Shown piece by piece: positions 19,169 through 31,373 of a stretch of 64,000 nucleotides of DNA (its first letter is position 1; every line of letters begins with the position of its first letter). The notes below the pieces were generated by a model. It searched no databases, was not told the DNA's origin, and saw nothing but the letters and a program-made list of their open reading frames with translations. Origin of the DNA: Coptis chinensis (taxonomy: Eukaryota > Streptophyta > Magnoliopsida > Ranunculales > Ranunculaceae); NCBI GenBank assembly GCA_015680905.1, contig CM027377.1:63013501-63077500 (forward strand), read 5' to 3'. A program made the translations under genes and the position numbers.

Positions 19169-20882
19169 TGATAACCAATGTTTACTACTCTTGAAGAACC
19201 AACGCACAAGTCTCACATAAGAGAAACAAACACAAGTTCCGATCCATAAGTTAAGAAACTAGGCTAGCTAACAATTATTTTTAATATATACCTTCTCTTG
19301 TAGTTGTAGTATAAGAGTAAGGGTCTACCACTAGTTGACTTAAACCATTTGAGAAGTGAACCAAAAGATGAGATGAAAGGTTGAGAGAAGGGTATTTCTT
19401 TTGTGGCTTTTGTTCCTAAACTACTATGTGTAAATTGGTTGTCACTCTAACTCACACTTAAGTAAAGTACCTTATTCACAAATTCAAGTTGATGCACAAT
19501 TCGAGTAAAGATTTTGTCCCATGCCTAAACACTAGAGGACATATGACAAAGGTGCTACACAATTCAAGGGGATTCCTTGGTGAGAAGGATTTTTGAAACA
19601 TGAAAAACTACACTATTCTTTAATCATAATTTAATTTCATGCACAAATTAAATAACAATTTAATTCTAAAATTATGAGAGAAGATAGAGAGAGAGAGAGA
19701 GTTGTGGATCGAGGATTGAATCTACTCATATTTGGATCAAGGCTAATGTTTAGATGGATTTCCATTGTATCTCTAATCCTTATTGGGCTCATAAATAACA
19801 AAACCCAATATGGATTCGAGTTTTGGTCCCTAACAAGTTGAACTTACCTCTAAGAACAACCTATTAGCATGAGGAATTGAAGTGATATTTCATCTCTGAA
19901 ACATCCATTCAACTCTTAACCTGTCAGTGTATCTAACATTCACTGGAATTTTGAATTGGCTAATATCGAGTCGCGCGCGCTACTAATATATACCTGGAAT
20001 GTGTCGCGCGCATTACTCTGTCTAAAGATACATACTCCTAATTTGAATAGATGCTACCCTGTTACATTAGGATACAATTTCAGGGTTAATCATGCTGAGC
20101 AATGAACTATAAATCCTATAACTAACTCTAATCCTTATATGAGCTTTACCAACCCTCCACAAGAGAAAGTTTTAGCTCATGATCCTAATAATCAAGGCTA
20201 ATAACTAAAAGAGAAGAAAAAGAAGAAGAAGAAGTTTTATTCACTAAAACTATGAAGAAGACTCCATTAACAACTTCCAAGCTATCCAAAACTAAAAACC
20301 AAAAACCAAAAAAACTATGTATGAAAAAAACTCACTTATGAATAAAAAAAAATGGAAAAAAGTACAAATCAGAAGTGCTCCACTTTGGTAACTTTGGTAT
20401 TGCTCCACTTTGGTAGTGTTCAAATAATGGAGAAACCACTAAGTGCTGTGCCCACGTGCTTTGACCAATGGTGGGTCCATATGGGCCCTGATGATTTTTA
20501 CAACTTCATGTATTTGGGTTCAAATAATCGTTTTGGCAGTCCACGAGAATTCAGAGTCCAGAATCATAAGATATGATCGTCAGAAATTCCACGACTTTTC
20601 TGCATCGTTGTCTTCATTTGACCCGGAAATGGTTTGTGTTGTGTATACGAGCTTATTATGGCATTTTTGAGCTTCAAATGGGTAAAGAGAGAAGATTTCA
20701 AATTCAAGCACTATTCCGTACAACGTTTTCATACTAAAATGCAGGTTTTGCTACAATTTTGTCTTTAACTGCCGAAACCTATGAAAACACAAAAATACAA
20801 TTAATTTACATTTATTAAACACATAATCAACTAATATGTAGTGTCTCTACGGGATTTCTAACAAAGTTTTGGGTGTTTATCA
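19169..20882 (-). repeat. 3' LTR of a minus-strand Athila-like element
   Basis: Read on the minus strand it begins TGATAAACACCCAAAACTTTG at 20882 and ends TTATCA at 19169, preceded on its internal side by the purine tract GGGGGTGGTG. The termini resemble those of the Athila LTR at 26892 but the sequence is otherwise distinct, so it is a related family. The bases outside it are GTTAC (19164-19168); the partner duplication was not found. It contains GCGCGC motifs near 19973-20010. Confidence 0.8.
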
Positions 20883-20896
20883 CACCACCCCCAAAT
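20883..20896 (-). other. Polypurine tract
   Basis: On the minus strand TTTGGGGGTGGTG directly precedes the LTR. It matches the plus-strand priming site position of LTR retrotransposons and the tract at 37957-37971 of the complete element. Confidence 0.8.
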
Positions 20897-23234
20897 AACT
20901 CTTTGCTTGTCTTGAAACAAAGAAGAGATACTAAAACAGATAAGTGGCCAAAATGTGTAGTCTAAGCTAATTCTTGTTTCACATAGTGCGATTGCATTGA
21001 CCATATGCAACAAGCCCTTAAACCACTAGGAATTCCCTACCGGACGAGTTATAGCCTTGTGAGAGTTTTCTAGAGAAGATACTTACAAACTTCGTCTATA
21101 CTACAATGACTTAGTAACAAAGATTTGCTCCCTTAATTAATCTCAGATATCTATACATCTCATTAGCGGGAAATAATAACTAATTCCTTTGAAACTTAAG
21201 TTAATAAATACACAATAATTAAAACATCTATATATGATCATGGATGCAGTGAATTTTTACAATGAATTGTACAAGTAGGGCCATTTATGAATCCTTAAGA
21301 AAGCGTCCTTAAGTGGGTTCTCATAGGTATATGTCGAAACACAAATTCTCTCATAACTTTTCCACTCAAGTGTCACTAACTTTAGTGTGCAGTGGGCACA
21401 CGTTTCCTCACATACTCAATGACATTCAGAAGAGCCGAGGTCGATTGATCACAACTACTACTTATTATCCCACCACCCTACTCCTAGTTGAGCTAGAGGT
21501 CTTTATTAGGAATTATGGAGTTTATATGGTAATGTAGAAGAAAATATAATGGAAAATAAAAAAAAAATATGATAAGTATGAGATAACATGGTCGTCAAAA
21601 ATTTAACACTAAAGAAATCATTTTGTTCGTTCCTGCTTCTAAAATATGTTTCTATGCTTAGCCCTTTTTGGCTTTTTGACTCCTTTTGATTTGACTTTAG
21701 GAGTTCTCACTTTTATTTTTCTTTTCTTTCTGGAAACTTATTTCTAATTTTCTTTTTTGAAGCAAATAACTAATTTTTGTTTTAGACAAGTCTTTCTTTT
21801 CACTTTTCTGCATTCATCCTATTTCTCATACTCATCAAATAGGTGGGTTTATTTTATTTTGGGGTTTAATAGATAGGTAAGGAAATGTTTGTGAAAAATG
21901 AAAATGGCTAATGAGAGGTTCAATGGGGCGACTAGTGGTAAAATTTGTACAAGTATGTATTTATGGTTATATCGATCCAAAGAAAGCTTAAATTCTCTTC
22001 TAGGATTCGGATGGTGATAAAGTAAGTAGACATATGATTTATCTACTCGAAATAACTACTATTTTGTGTCATTACTTATAAATCACTCATGTCGAGGCTT
22101 TTAGGCTAGATTCTCACTAGATTTGAAAATTGACTAGTCTAACCGTGGGTTCCAAAACCTTACTGCTAAGTACAGTCAATGATACCCATTGCAAAAATGT
22201 TCATGAAAAGATGTAAAAACTATTGCCTACATATCAACATAAAGTTCTAATAACAATTTATCATCCTAGTGCTTAAGGTGAGATTTCTAAACAATTTCAT
22301 CACTGAAAGGAAACAAGACTTTGTTACTAAATACGTTTAATTAGAACGAAAATAAAGATATATACAACCTAAAAAAATTCAAATTTTTGCAAGAAGGTTC
22401 TAACCACCCCCCAAATAGAATGACACTTTGTTCCCAAAGTGTAAGAGAGATCGAGAGAAAGAAGATACTTGTGAAACTTGAGCAAAAATTCAGCGAACAC
22501 ACTACAAGAAAAAGTTATTCAAACACAATATACAACATGCAGAAAGAAAGCTGAAAAGATCACACTACTTAAAGAAAACAAACAAAATATACATAAACAA
22601 TCAAATAACAACAAAAAGAGAGTAAGAGCACGCCAAATACATATATATATACAGCCCAAAATGAAAATTCAGGGCGCAGCCAATCTAGGGTCATCACGTG
22701 TGAAGTGTCACTCTTTAGCATCATACCAGTTGATAATGGCTTGCCATAGTTCGCTCAATTGTGTAGCTCCATATTCGTCCAAATGGCGCATCATTTTATT
22801 GTTGTCCTGGTAGCAAGGGTCATTCTTTAGGTACCGTGAAAACGTCGACGCCAGACTCAAAATCGTAAGGAACGAATTATTTTATTTACATGACACATGG
22901 AATCTAATGTAACCCAGTCGGTAAAACCAGCCAAAAATCGAGGGAAGAAAACTTTCATTAAGCGGCAGGCGGTGTCGGGTAAAAGTAAATAACGGTGTCG
23001 AAAATCCATAGCTCATTTCAAAATTTTGAACTAGATAGTGTGTGATGTAGAAAAATGTATGCCCTTGAGCAAGTGCAATTAAATCATTGCAGGCGAAATC
23101 ATTGGTAGTAGAAAAATGTCAATCTCCCATGATGTTTAGAAGGACAAACAACATTACATTCCCTACATTCATCGTCATGCTCACTAGGGAAATGTTTCTG
23201 TTAGGCCAGCGTCCAGGTTCATCTCCATCCTCCT
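20897..23234 (-). mobile_element. 3' non-coding internal region of the minus-strand Athila-like element
   Basis: Reverse complemented, 20940-21110 aligns to 37790-37940 of the complete Athila element (shared words GGGAATTCCTAGTGGTTTAA, TTGTTGCATATGGTCAATGC). This establishes orientation and family. No gene is seen. Short open frames at 21313 and 22478 have no motifs. Confidence 0.7.
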
Positions 23235-23615
23235 TTATTCTGAGGCCATCATATCACCGTACATGTAGCGAAAATAATGCCATGAGAAGGAAGTGTAAGT
23301 GTTTTGGGTGAGGTTGGGTAGAGTGGTTGTAGGCTCGTGATAAGAGAGGTCCAAAGCCATAGCGACATGATGTGTATCGTCTAGACAGACGATGAATCCA
23401 TCAACGAAGAAACCATGTGCACTATTGAAAGCAGTTATGTCTTCCATATGAGCATAAAAATATACAGCCAAACTTGGAGAATAAGTTTGCTCGGGTTGAA
23501 AAACGAGGAAAGACCAACCAATGCCGTTGATATAATCACGGAAGTGAAGGCCATAAGAGGGAGAATCCATCATAGCGTGGAAAGATTGTTTAGGAACAAT
23601 GCGTGGAGTTGCCAT
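23235..23615 (-). pseudogene. Athila-type ORF2 module B (truncated)
   Basis: An open frame of 126 codons starts MATPRIVPKQSFHAMM. It contains a block like that of the plant transposon ORF2 family (SPSLAVYFYAHMED...FFVDGFIVCLDDTHHVAMAL), which in Athila elements lies between integrase and the 3' LTR. Its function is unknown; it has been discussed as env-like, but no signal peptide or membrane segment is convincing here. The upstream ATG at 23663 would add a hydrophobic 16-residue leader and is less likely. The start resembles that of module A (25909). The length is far below the several hundred residues of complete ORF2 proteins. Confidence 0.5.
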
Positions 23616-24522
23616 GCCGAGAGAGAAGATGTGAAGGATAAGAGAAAAAGAGATGGAGAACAATTATTGAATAGAAACTGAGTGGAGAAATGAAGATTGT
23701 TTTTGTTATAGGAAAGAAAGAGTGAAGAAAGGGATGGAAGGTGAGGGGATAAGAGGTGTAACTTATAGCTAGTAAGGTCAACAGACGAGTAATCATTTTG
23801 ATTAAAAGTTAAAAAGGTAGTTACGTTGGCTTAAAAATTGAATAAATGAAGCCAAACAGAATAGCAATTATTCCTGTAGACTAGTAATAGCAGATAATAA
23901 ACATGGAAGAACACAAGATATTCGCCCTAAACACAGAGAAAATCGTCTCTAATGTCTATTAAAGTTTAATAAAATCAAGAATGATCCAATAATAGCCCAC
24001 AAGTCAGACTTTATAGCTGTAAAACATTCTAAATCCGAATATTATTCCCAAATCAGACTCAGATTTACTTCTGAAAGGGTAAAAAGGAAAGAAAATCTAA
24101 AACGATGAATTTGGAAGGGAAAACAGTGGATTTTGACCTCGAAAACAGCTACCACAGAGCATAGCTCAATGGTAATAGCGTGCGCACCACTGAGATCTTT
24201 CCGAATTGGGATCACACACCTGATTATGACAACCGTAACCAAAGTTATGGCCAAAATACTAAAACACTTACCCCAATTAGGAAAAGATCACGATTACTTG
24301 CTATCTTTGCGCTGATCTGCCAACTCATGATACTACAGTGCCATCAACGTGCAATCTGTCAACTCAACATCATCTGCCTTGGATCCTCCTGCATCAATAA
24401 TCCACTCCTTAAAACACGCGATTATGTTCTCCACTTAAGTGTAATCATGTATTATTCGTGATGATCATAGTGGCTCGAATAGTGAAAGCCAGAAAAATTA
24501 AAATCCAAAAAACAAAAAAAAA

Positions 24523-24554
<32 letters not shown>

Positions 24555-24901
24555 TTAAGGATAGATGAAAGAAGATGGATGATAGTGATATCGAACCCCA
24601 AACAAATGGAGTAAAATAGGATGTAGGAATCTAATATTATTATAAAAAACTAATATAATTAATTACAACCTGAAAAGCACACCAAAATGAACTATCACTT
24701 AAAAAAACACTCCAAATAACACACAAAGTCAAAAGAGATGGGTCGAGAAAGAAAAAAGCAAGTAAACAACTCAGTAAAAAAAATCTAGTAGCGAGCAAAA
24801 TGAGAAAGGGGAAGCCCATGTTGATTATGAGGAAAAAGAGAAGGTGGAAGGAAACTAGTCACAAGATGGTGAAGTTTATCAACCTGTGCGAGGACGTGCT
24901 G
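23616..24901. other. Spacer between two ORF2 modules
   Basis: AT-rich, with a (CA)n microsatellite at about 24527-24554 preceded by an A-run. Small open frames at 24042-24461 have no recognisable motif. No gene is supported. Confidence 0.5.
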
Positions 24902-25909
24902 CTAAAGATCGCCTTGGTTCTCGAAAATCTCAGTCTGATGCTCCAAATTGAGGGTGTGAGTTTCTAAGAACTGGGTGTGGGTTTGCATGAACTCTATTTG
25001 CTCCTCGTCGTGCACCGTCTGACGTGCTTGTAGTTCTAGTAGTTTCTCGATGAGGATGTTTTGACGGTCATGTAGGGCCCTTAGGCCTTGATGAAGAAAT
25101 CGAATACCCTCCATAGGATTAACTATGTTGGCAAGGGCATCATCCTCAGTGAAGAAATTCACAGCAGAGAGAGATTTGTTTGCTTGGTCATGGTTCGGGT
25201 TCATTGCAACAGATGGAGTCCAAAAACCGTCCAGGCAATTGGAGTGAATTGTTATATTATCAACTATTTTAAAAGGGATCATAGGATATTCAACTTGAAA
25301 ATCCCACCTCAACATGATTCGTGTTACTATGGTAGGCAAAGAGGCTGGCATACTTCTAGCACATGTAATTGAATGGCAGAGGTACCGGATTATGCAAAAA
25401 TCTTCCCGTTTAGTCTGCAGCACCTAGAGTAAGTGGAGAAGGGGTTTGGTCACTTCAGATGTTTTGGAGGTGCCAATGACATTGTGTGCCAACCAGTGGA
25501 CTAGAGCTAGTTGGCTTTTTTGTAAGGACCTTTGATGAACAATATGAAATTTGTCATGGAATTCACCATACAGAATAGTTGCAAGCATTAGTTGTTGCAC
25601 AGTGTCAAATAGGGTCTCTTGAAGTTGTGCCTCAAGATTTGTCATGGGAATTTGAACGACCTCGGAGATAAGTTCCCGAGTTAATTCATGTTATCGTCCA
25701 TTCCTACGGAAAATGAATTTACTATTGTAGAAATCGCTATGTTCGTAGAACACCATAACCAACTCTCGTGAAAACGTGGTTTTCGAATGATGCAAAAGAG
25801 GTAACCAACCTCGAAGTGTAATTTCAGTGTCAAAAAAGGGATGAAATAGGCATTCATGAAAATTTCATTCAAAATCTTGCTCGGGCACGATTCCTCTCCT
25901 AGGAGCCAT
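24902..25909 (-). pseudogene. Athila-type ORF2 module A
   Basis: A single frame of 335 codons from MAPRRGIVPEQDF to NQGDL is interrupted by three in-frame stops. Recognisable blocks are SRELVMVFYEHSDFYNSKF, SQLALVHWLAHNVIG and IIRYLCHSITCARSMPASLP. A C-terminal coiled-coil-like tail (ELQARQTVHDEEQIEFMQTH...LEHQTEIFENQ) follows. Layout and motifs fit the ORF2 / plant transposon protein family of Athila-type elements. It is a relic of unknown function; only nonsense changes, not frameshifts, disrupt it. Confidence 0.6.
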
Positions 25910-26129
25910 GGAAAGTAGAAAAAGATAGAAGGATGGATATGATGGAGTGAAAGGGAGGTGGCTGTAAGAAAGAGTCTTGCATTCTAGATATAAGTAGACG
26001 TGGATGAGAATGGGAGTGAGTGGTGAGATCTAGATTATGTGGGGAAGGTCAAAACTAAAAGAAAAGGATACATGTGTTTCTGTCTGAACACTCTTACATG
26101 GCACGCACGTGAAAAATGAATAGTTTCCA

Positions 26130-26362
26130 AGGTAGGTCTTTTAACGTTAGATGCCCAAGACGAAGAACGAGTCATGCAAAAAGATTAAAAAAATACAGAG
26201 GAAGGTGTCACAATGAAGTTTGACCAACACGTATGTTCTACATTGGATCCGAGAAAATAGGTCGTTTAACGTCAGATCCCTAAGACGGTGATCGAGGCTT
26301 TGTATGGAGGTAGAAAATACCGAAGAAGGTTTTACAGGGTAGTTAGACCAACACATAATTCT
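26130..26362. repeat. Two-copy tandem repeat of about 115 bp
   Basis: TAGGTCTTTTAACGTTAGAT (26133) and TAGGTCGTTTAACGTCAGAT (26258) open two copies. They also share AAGACG..GA.CGAG, AATAC.GA.GAAGGT and GACCAACAC. The copies are clearly diverged. Confidence 0.75.
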
Positions 26363-26886
26363 GAAGAAAAAAAATAGCAAACCCTAAAAGTAGAAGCTGT
26401 GTAGAGTTGAAAGAGTAGCGCGCTCGTGACTAGATTAGTGAGCGCGCGACTTGGCTTGAGGATTATAGTGGATTTTTTTTTTATGGGTATTGAGTTTTTG
26501 ATTTTTAATGATGTTATTTGTTTTTTTTTTTGGTTTATGATTACGAAAAATACAACTAATACACACAATAATAGAAACATAAATAACTCTCAAATTAATA
26601 TGTAACACGTACAATTTGTTTGAGAAATTGGAAACATACCACATTTATTGCAAAATAACAACAAAAAGTAGAAAAGAACAAAAATTACATAGATCTACAT
26701 ATTAGTTATTACTAGATGCCAGAATAACAACATGACACAAGTAAGTGTCAACCAGAAGACCATAGTTGCATCTTCAATGTCTTTCTTATACAACTTCTCT
26801 AATTTATCCATGAAGCCAAAGGACATTGTGAATGTAGAATATGTGAAATGTCGGAGAAGAAGAGAAGAGGAGGTGAGAGAAGAATG

Positions 26887-26891
26887 GTGGA
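26887..26891. repeat. Target duplication GTGGA, left
   Basis: GTGGA directly before the 5' LTR, identical to 39367-39371. Confidence 0.92.
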
Positions 26892-28291
26892 TGATAAGAG
26901 CCCAAAACTGTAGTTTTAACCCCTTAATAATCATACTGTTAGACCAATTATGTGAATAATAAGTAAGAGTTAATACTGATTAAGTGTTTTTTATGCATTT
27001 CAGGCTTCAAAGTCCATTATGTGCAGAAATGTGCCATTTTAGCGAGATAAAGGAGCAAAAGTCAGCAGAACTTCCGAATGCCATATCTTTGGACTCAGAC
27101 CTCGGAATGAGGCCTACCTTATGTCAAAACGACCGGCTCGGAAAGAGCTTTGCAATGGTCCAAGCCTTGACCCAATCAGAGGAGCAGAAGTGGACGAAAA
27201 GTCTGTGGAAGCCAACTGCAGCTGAAGAGGCCTTTGTGGACTGAAAGAATTGGGTTTTGGGCCTGATTCTCTGGCCCAAAACATGGCTCCAAGCCCATGC
27301 ACGATTTTTGGATCTGGATGTATAAAAACAAAAGCTTGACTCAGTGTTAATGGCGGTCAGTAGCCAGTAGTTAGAAAAGAGTAGATAGCTTAGAATAGAA
27401 AGTAGCCATTAAAATAGCTTCTAGATCTAGTTTTATTTAATTGTTTTTGATTAAGTATAGTTTCAAATCTAATTCATTTCATTAGATTAAACCTTGAATC
27501 TTGTTCTTCAGTTGATTAGATCAATAAAGTAGTATTCTTTACCCATTTCGATTTTGTCAATTCCAATTCTAGATCTAAATTCAATTCCTGTCCTTATTTC
27601 AATTGAGTCATTAAATTAGATTTCATTATTGTTAAATTAAGTAAATTTCAATGCTTTATATTATGTTTAGTCTTAATCTAAATGGAAATGATTATGAATG
27701 ATTCAAGGCTAAACCTCCATTAGAGGGGTTGTGAAGCCTTGATGAAAGCTTGATTCGATTATCGTAGAGTCGTCAGATTTTCTATTCCACTCTGTAGACG
27801 ATTAGTTCACCATGAGAATGGGTTTAATTGTTCACATGCTAGTTATGAATTGGTAGAAATGCCATGTATAATTAGGGATTAGGAATAACCAATTGTTCTC
27901 GCCAGTTCATTCGGATTACTTACGATTAATTGGTCGTTAGTGGATTAAGTTGAGTTAAGGTGGAATCAATCCCCCTCTAACTCCTTATCATAGAATCAAC
28001 GTAGCATTCCCTTAGTATTCTGATAACCGACTAGTTGCATCTTGTGGGTAGTTGCATCGTAGTATAATTCCCTTTGTAAAACTCTCATAGACTTAAAAAC
28101 GACTAGTTAGATTAGAAAACATCCATGCTAGAGCACTAGGAGTGGAACGAATTCGTTACTCCATTCTTTTTCGATAGACTTGAGAGTAGGAAACTTTGAT
28201 AATCAACCACGTAAAAGAATAGTTCTAGTTTACTTACGTTGTGAATTCATCGTTCATTTCGTAGGTAGACTAATTCATTTCACTCTTATCA
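26892..28291 (+). repeat. 5' LTR
   Basis: 1400 bp from TGATAAGAGCCC to CACTCTTATCA. It aligns end to end with 37972-39366. Differences come in about 19 small clusters, many at CAG or CTG. The LTR carries the element's promoter and polyadenylation functions by family knowledge. Confidence 0.93.
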
Positions 28292-28293
28292 AA

Positions 28294-28306
28294 TGGCGCC
28301 GCTGCC
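28294..28306 (+). other. Primer-binding site (tRNA-Asp type)
   Basis: TGGCGCCGCTGCC two bases after the LTR. Plant tRNA-Asp would pair with TGGCGCCGTTGCC, so there is one mismatch. This primer is typical of Athila elements. Confidence 0.85.
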
Positions 28307-29329
28307 ATCTTAGTTGCACTTTAGCATTGTTTTCATAATAGAATTAGTAATTTTTAAGTCCCATTTCACCCACCCACCCTTGTTTGATTCATACTGTGGT
28401 TGCCGTTTCAGTTTTGGAAAAATTCGAGGAAAATACAACGGCTAGCATAAAAGAGAAAGCGACCAGCTATGTTCTTGAATTTGATCAATACACTCGGTAC
28501 GCCAGCAAAGAGAGCGACCCACGCTAAGTTCTTGGACTTTTCGAATTTACAAAGATACCGCCAGCTAAGATATAGATAGCGCCAGCGCCTTAGCTGAAAA
28601 TTCCGGATTTCCACAGTTTGATTCGAACTTCGAGTTGTCAAGTTTTTCAGTGTTCTATTCTCTTATATACACTGAACACGCGTACACAAGACGCTATTCA
28701 TAAAGCGAAACAAGGGCCTTGCAATCAGGTATTCCTTTCTTCCACACCTCGCATCTCCTGTTAGAGGTTTATACTAGTACATCAGAATTGTTTGGACTGT
28801 TGCATGTTTAGTTAAGCTCGACTTAGTCTTGCATGAGATTAAGGTCTGGCCAAACAAAAACACCTAACGTAAATACACAACAACATCAACAAACAAGTCT
28901 ATCTAGTATACCACAAACTACACCTCTAGCTACTATTCCACACACACCACCGATATAATGGGGAAGAAAGAGAGACTCCTCTCTCGACTTCTACAAAGCC
29001 TTGGCGATAGCCCCAAATCTTGCATCGTTCTAGCAGACCACCGGGATTTCAGAATCCCTCCAAATATTTTTAATTTGTTACCCGTTTTCATGGTTTAGAC
29101 CATGAAAAACCTTACCAAGACATCGTAGTAGGATTGAACAAGTCCTAACAACATTCCACCATCCTACGGTTGGTTGAACAAATTAAATTAAGGGTATTCC
29201 CTTTCACCTTAGCCCGATAAAGGCGTCTTGGTTAACTGCCCAAAGCCTAATTACGTGGACTCGTGGGGCTAAACTTGTTCACCGTTTATGGAACATTTTA
29301 CCCACCCCTAAAGACGGATGAGATGCTTT
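28307..29329 (+). other. Element leader upstream of gag
   Basis: The interval has no intact frame. The part 28430-28625 is a cluster of GCCAGC/GCGACCAGC motifs, also found at 34930-35150. The last 300 bases may contain decayed gag N-terminus. Confidence 0.5.
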
Positions 29330-30272
29330 CCAAGATTCATTTCTTTTCGACAAAATCCTCATGAATCATTTTCAGAGGCTTGGAATCGCTTTCACCGATC
29401 TGCTTATAGAGTGTCCACACCATAACCTAGCAAAAGACACGTTAGTTCGTGCCTTTTCAAAGGACTTCAACATCACCATAAAGAAGTCCTTGACATTATG
29501 AATGGGGGTAGTTTCTTAAGTAAAGGAGCCTCGGAGGCTTATAAATTTTTAGAAGACCAAACTAAGCGAAATAATAATTGGGGGGGTAGTGATGATATCC
29601 CCCGCTCAGCTAGTTCTTCTTCAACAGTTAAGGCTGCCGGTATGTTTGAAATTAAACACGATTCCGAGCTTAAAACTCTAATCGAATCACTCACTAAAAA
29701 GGTAGAGGCCATTTCTGTACAACAAAAGCCTATCCCCGTCATGAATGTAAATTCAAACCCATGTAGTTTCTGTTGGAGCCCTGAGCATCCCGATTCCCAA
29801 TTGTCCTATAGCCTATGAACAGGCTTGTTCCATTAATAGTGAACCTAACGCCCCTTGGAGACAAAATCCCAACTTCGGTTGGCGGAATAACCAAAACGTC
29901 ACACCTCAAGGGTACAATCATCAATATGTTAGGCCAACGCAGAGCTTTAACCAAGCTCCACTACGACAAGGACAGGGTCAGGGTAATTTTAATAATTATA
30001 ACAACCAAGTGCAACCTCGACAAGGTCAAGCACAAGGTCAAGCACAAGGTCAAGGTAATTATAATAATTATAATGCTAATAGAGGTATCGTTCCGGTAAA
30101 TAATAACTATCAAAATCCACCAATAAATAATTCACGGGAAATAGTTCCAGTAACACCACCCGTGACCACTACACCCACACAACCGGATCGTCTTGACACC
30201 TTTATACAAGTGAGCCAAAAACTTTTCCAAACCATGGCTCAATCCAATCAACAACCTTCTACAATCCGTAAA
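29330..30272 (+). pseudogene. Athila-type gag relic
   Basis: Blocks in order: PHESFSEAWNRF, then (frameshift) LLIECPHHNLAKDTLVRAF, then (frameshift) LQHHHKEVLDIMNGGSFLSK, EAYKFLEDQTKRNNNWGG and a knuckle-like CSFCWSPEHP. A long Asn/Gln/Gly-rich tail (GQGNFNNYN..., RQGQAQGQAQGQGNYNNY) precedes a stop at 30272. This is the layout of Athila/Tat gag: capsid-like core, linker, single zinc finger, then a low-complexity tail. The frameshifts are single-base changes; given the LTR mismatch pattern some may be sequencing errors. The GQ run is a direct repeat of CAAGGTCAAG units. Confidence 0.75.
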
Positions 30273-30879
30273 TAATTTAACCCAACAATTGGCTCAAGAT
30301 AAAGCCCAACCCAAAGGTGTGTTTCCGTGCAACGCAATACCTAATCCTAAAACAACAAACACGACCTTTGAGGTCACCGATAATACTAGTAATGAATATG
30401 AAAATGTAGGTGAGATAAATGCCATCACCACTCTCCGCTTAAAGCAGAGTGGTTGATAACAAAGTAACTATGCCTATAGTTACCCCACCAAGATAACCCT
30501 ACACCTGCTATATTACTAGATACCCGAAATAGAAACTCAAGAGCCTACCACCGTAGAGGTACCCGATTCATAACACAACCTAAGAAACAGAAAGCCACGG
30601 TTAAACATCCGGGTGATATCATTGCTAAATATAGACGAAAACCACCGCTTCCACAAAAATTAGCCATGTTAACTAGAGATACAAATTACGAGGAGATTAG
30701 GGGACGTTTTCAAGAATCTAACTATAAACCTTCCTTTCCTCGAAGCTATAAAAAAAACTACCACACCATGCTAAGTTTCTTAAGGAATTGTGTACTACTA
30801 GGCGTAAGACAAATATACCAAAAAAGACCTTTTAACGAACAATTCCCAAACTTATCTGAACATAATGGAATTGTTAAGT

Positions 30880-31369
30880 ACAAGGACCCTGGTCGTCCTA
30901 CCTGTACAATGCACCTTAGGAGATTCCTATACGACCACCGCGTTATTAGACCTGGGGGCTAGTGTTAACTTACTCCCATTTTATTTGTATAGACAAATAG
31001 GTCTAGACAAGATGCAACCCACTAAAATGACGTTGCAATTAGCTGATCGGTCTATTAAGTATCCTAAGGGTGTAGTCGAAAATGTGTTGGTAAAAGTTCA
31101 GGATTTCTACTATCCGGCTGATTTTGTAGTCCTCGATCTGAGAAAAGCTAACGACCACTGTCCCGATTATTTTAGGGCGCCCTTTCCTCGCAACCGCCAA
31201 TCGCTCATTAATTGCCGTGATGGTTCAATGTCCATGTCTTTTGGCCATCTTGTCATTTGAAGTCAATGTTTTTAAACAAGGACCACGGTTACCCGATTCG
31301 CCTATGGATGGAGAGGTTAGCATGATCGAGCTTTGCTCGAGATTATTTCAACAACACGTTCCCTGATAG
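30880..31369 (+). pseudogene. Athila-type aspartic protease region
   Basis: TCTLGDSYTTTALLDLGASV followed by NLLPFYLYRQIGLDKMQPTK, then LADRSIKYPKGVVENVLVKV and FYYPADFVVLDL. The catalytic Asp of the DLGA box (codon 30949-30951) is present. The flap and C-terminal region follow to about 31250. A frameshift then leads into EVNVFKQGPRLPDSPMDGEV and a stop at 31366. In complete Athila elements the RT domain follows within a few hundred bases; here it does not. Confidence 0.85.
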
Positions 31370-31373
31370 TCAT

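Larger units (their letters stand above)
25910..26891. other. Internal or flanking sequence of the minus-strand relic up to the Athila insertion
   Basis: Non-coding. It contains a tandem duplication at 26130-26362 and a GCGCGCTC...GAGCGCGC inverted repeat at about 26417-26447. The last 5 bp (26887-26891, GTGGA) are the target duplication of the complete Athila element. Sequence continues across the insertion at 39372. Confidence 0.5.

Noticed and set aside
22478-22813. 111-codon plus-strand ORF
   Set aside because: It lies antisense in the 3' non-coding part of the minus-strand Athila-like relic, and its composition (Lys/Asn-rich) reflects A-rich DNA.
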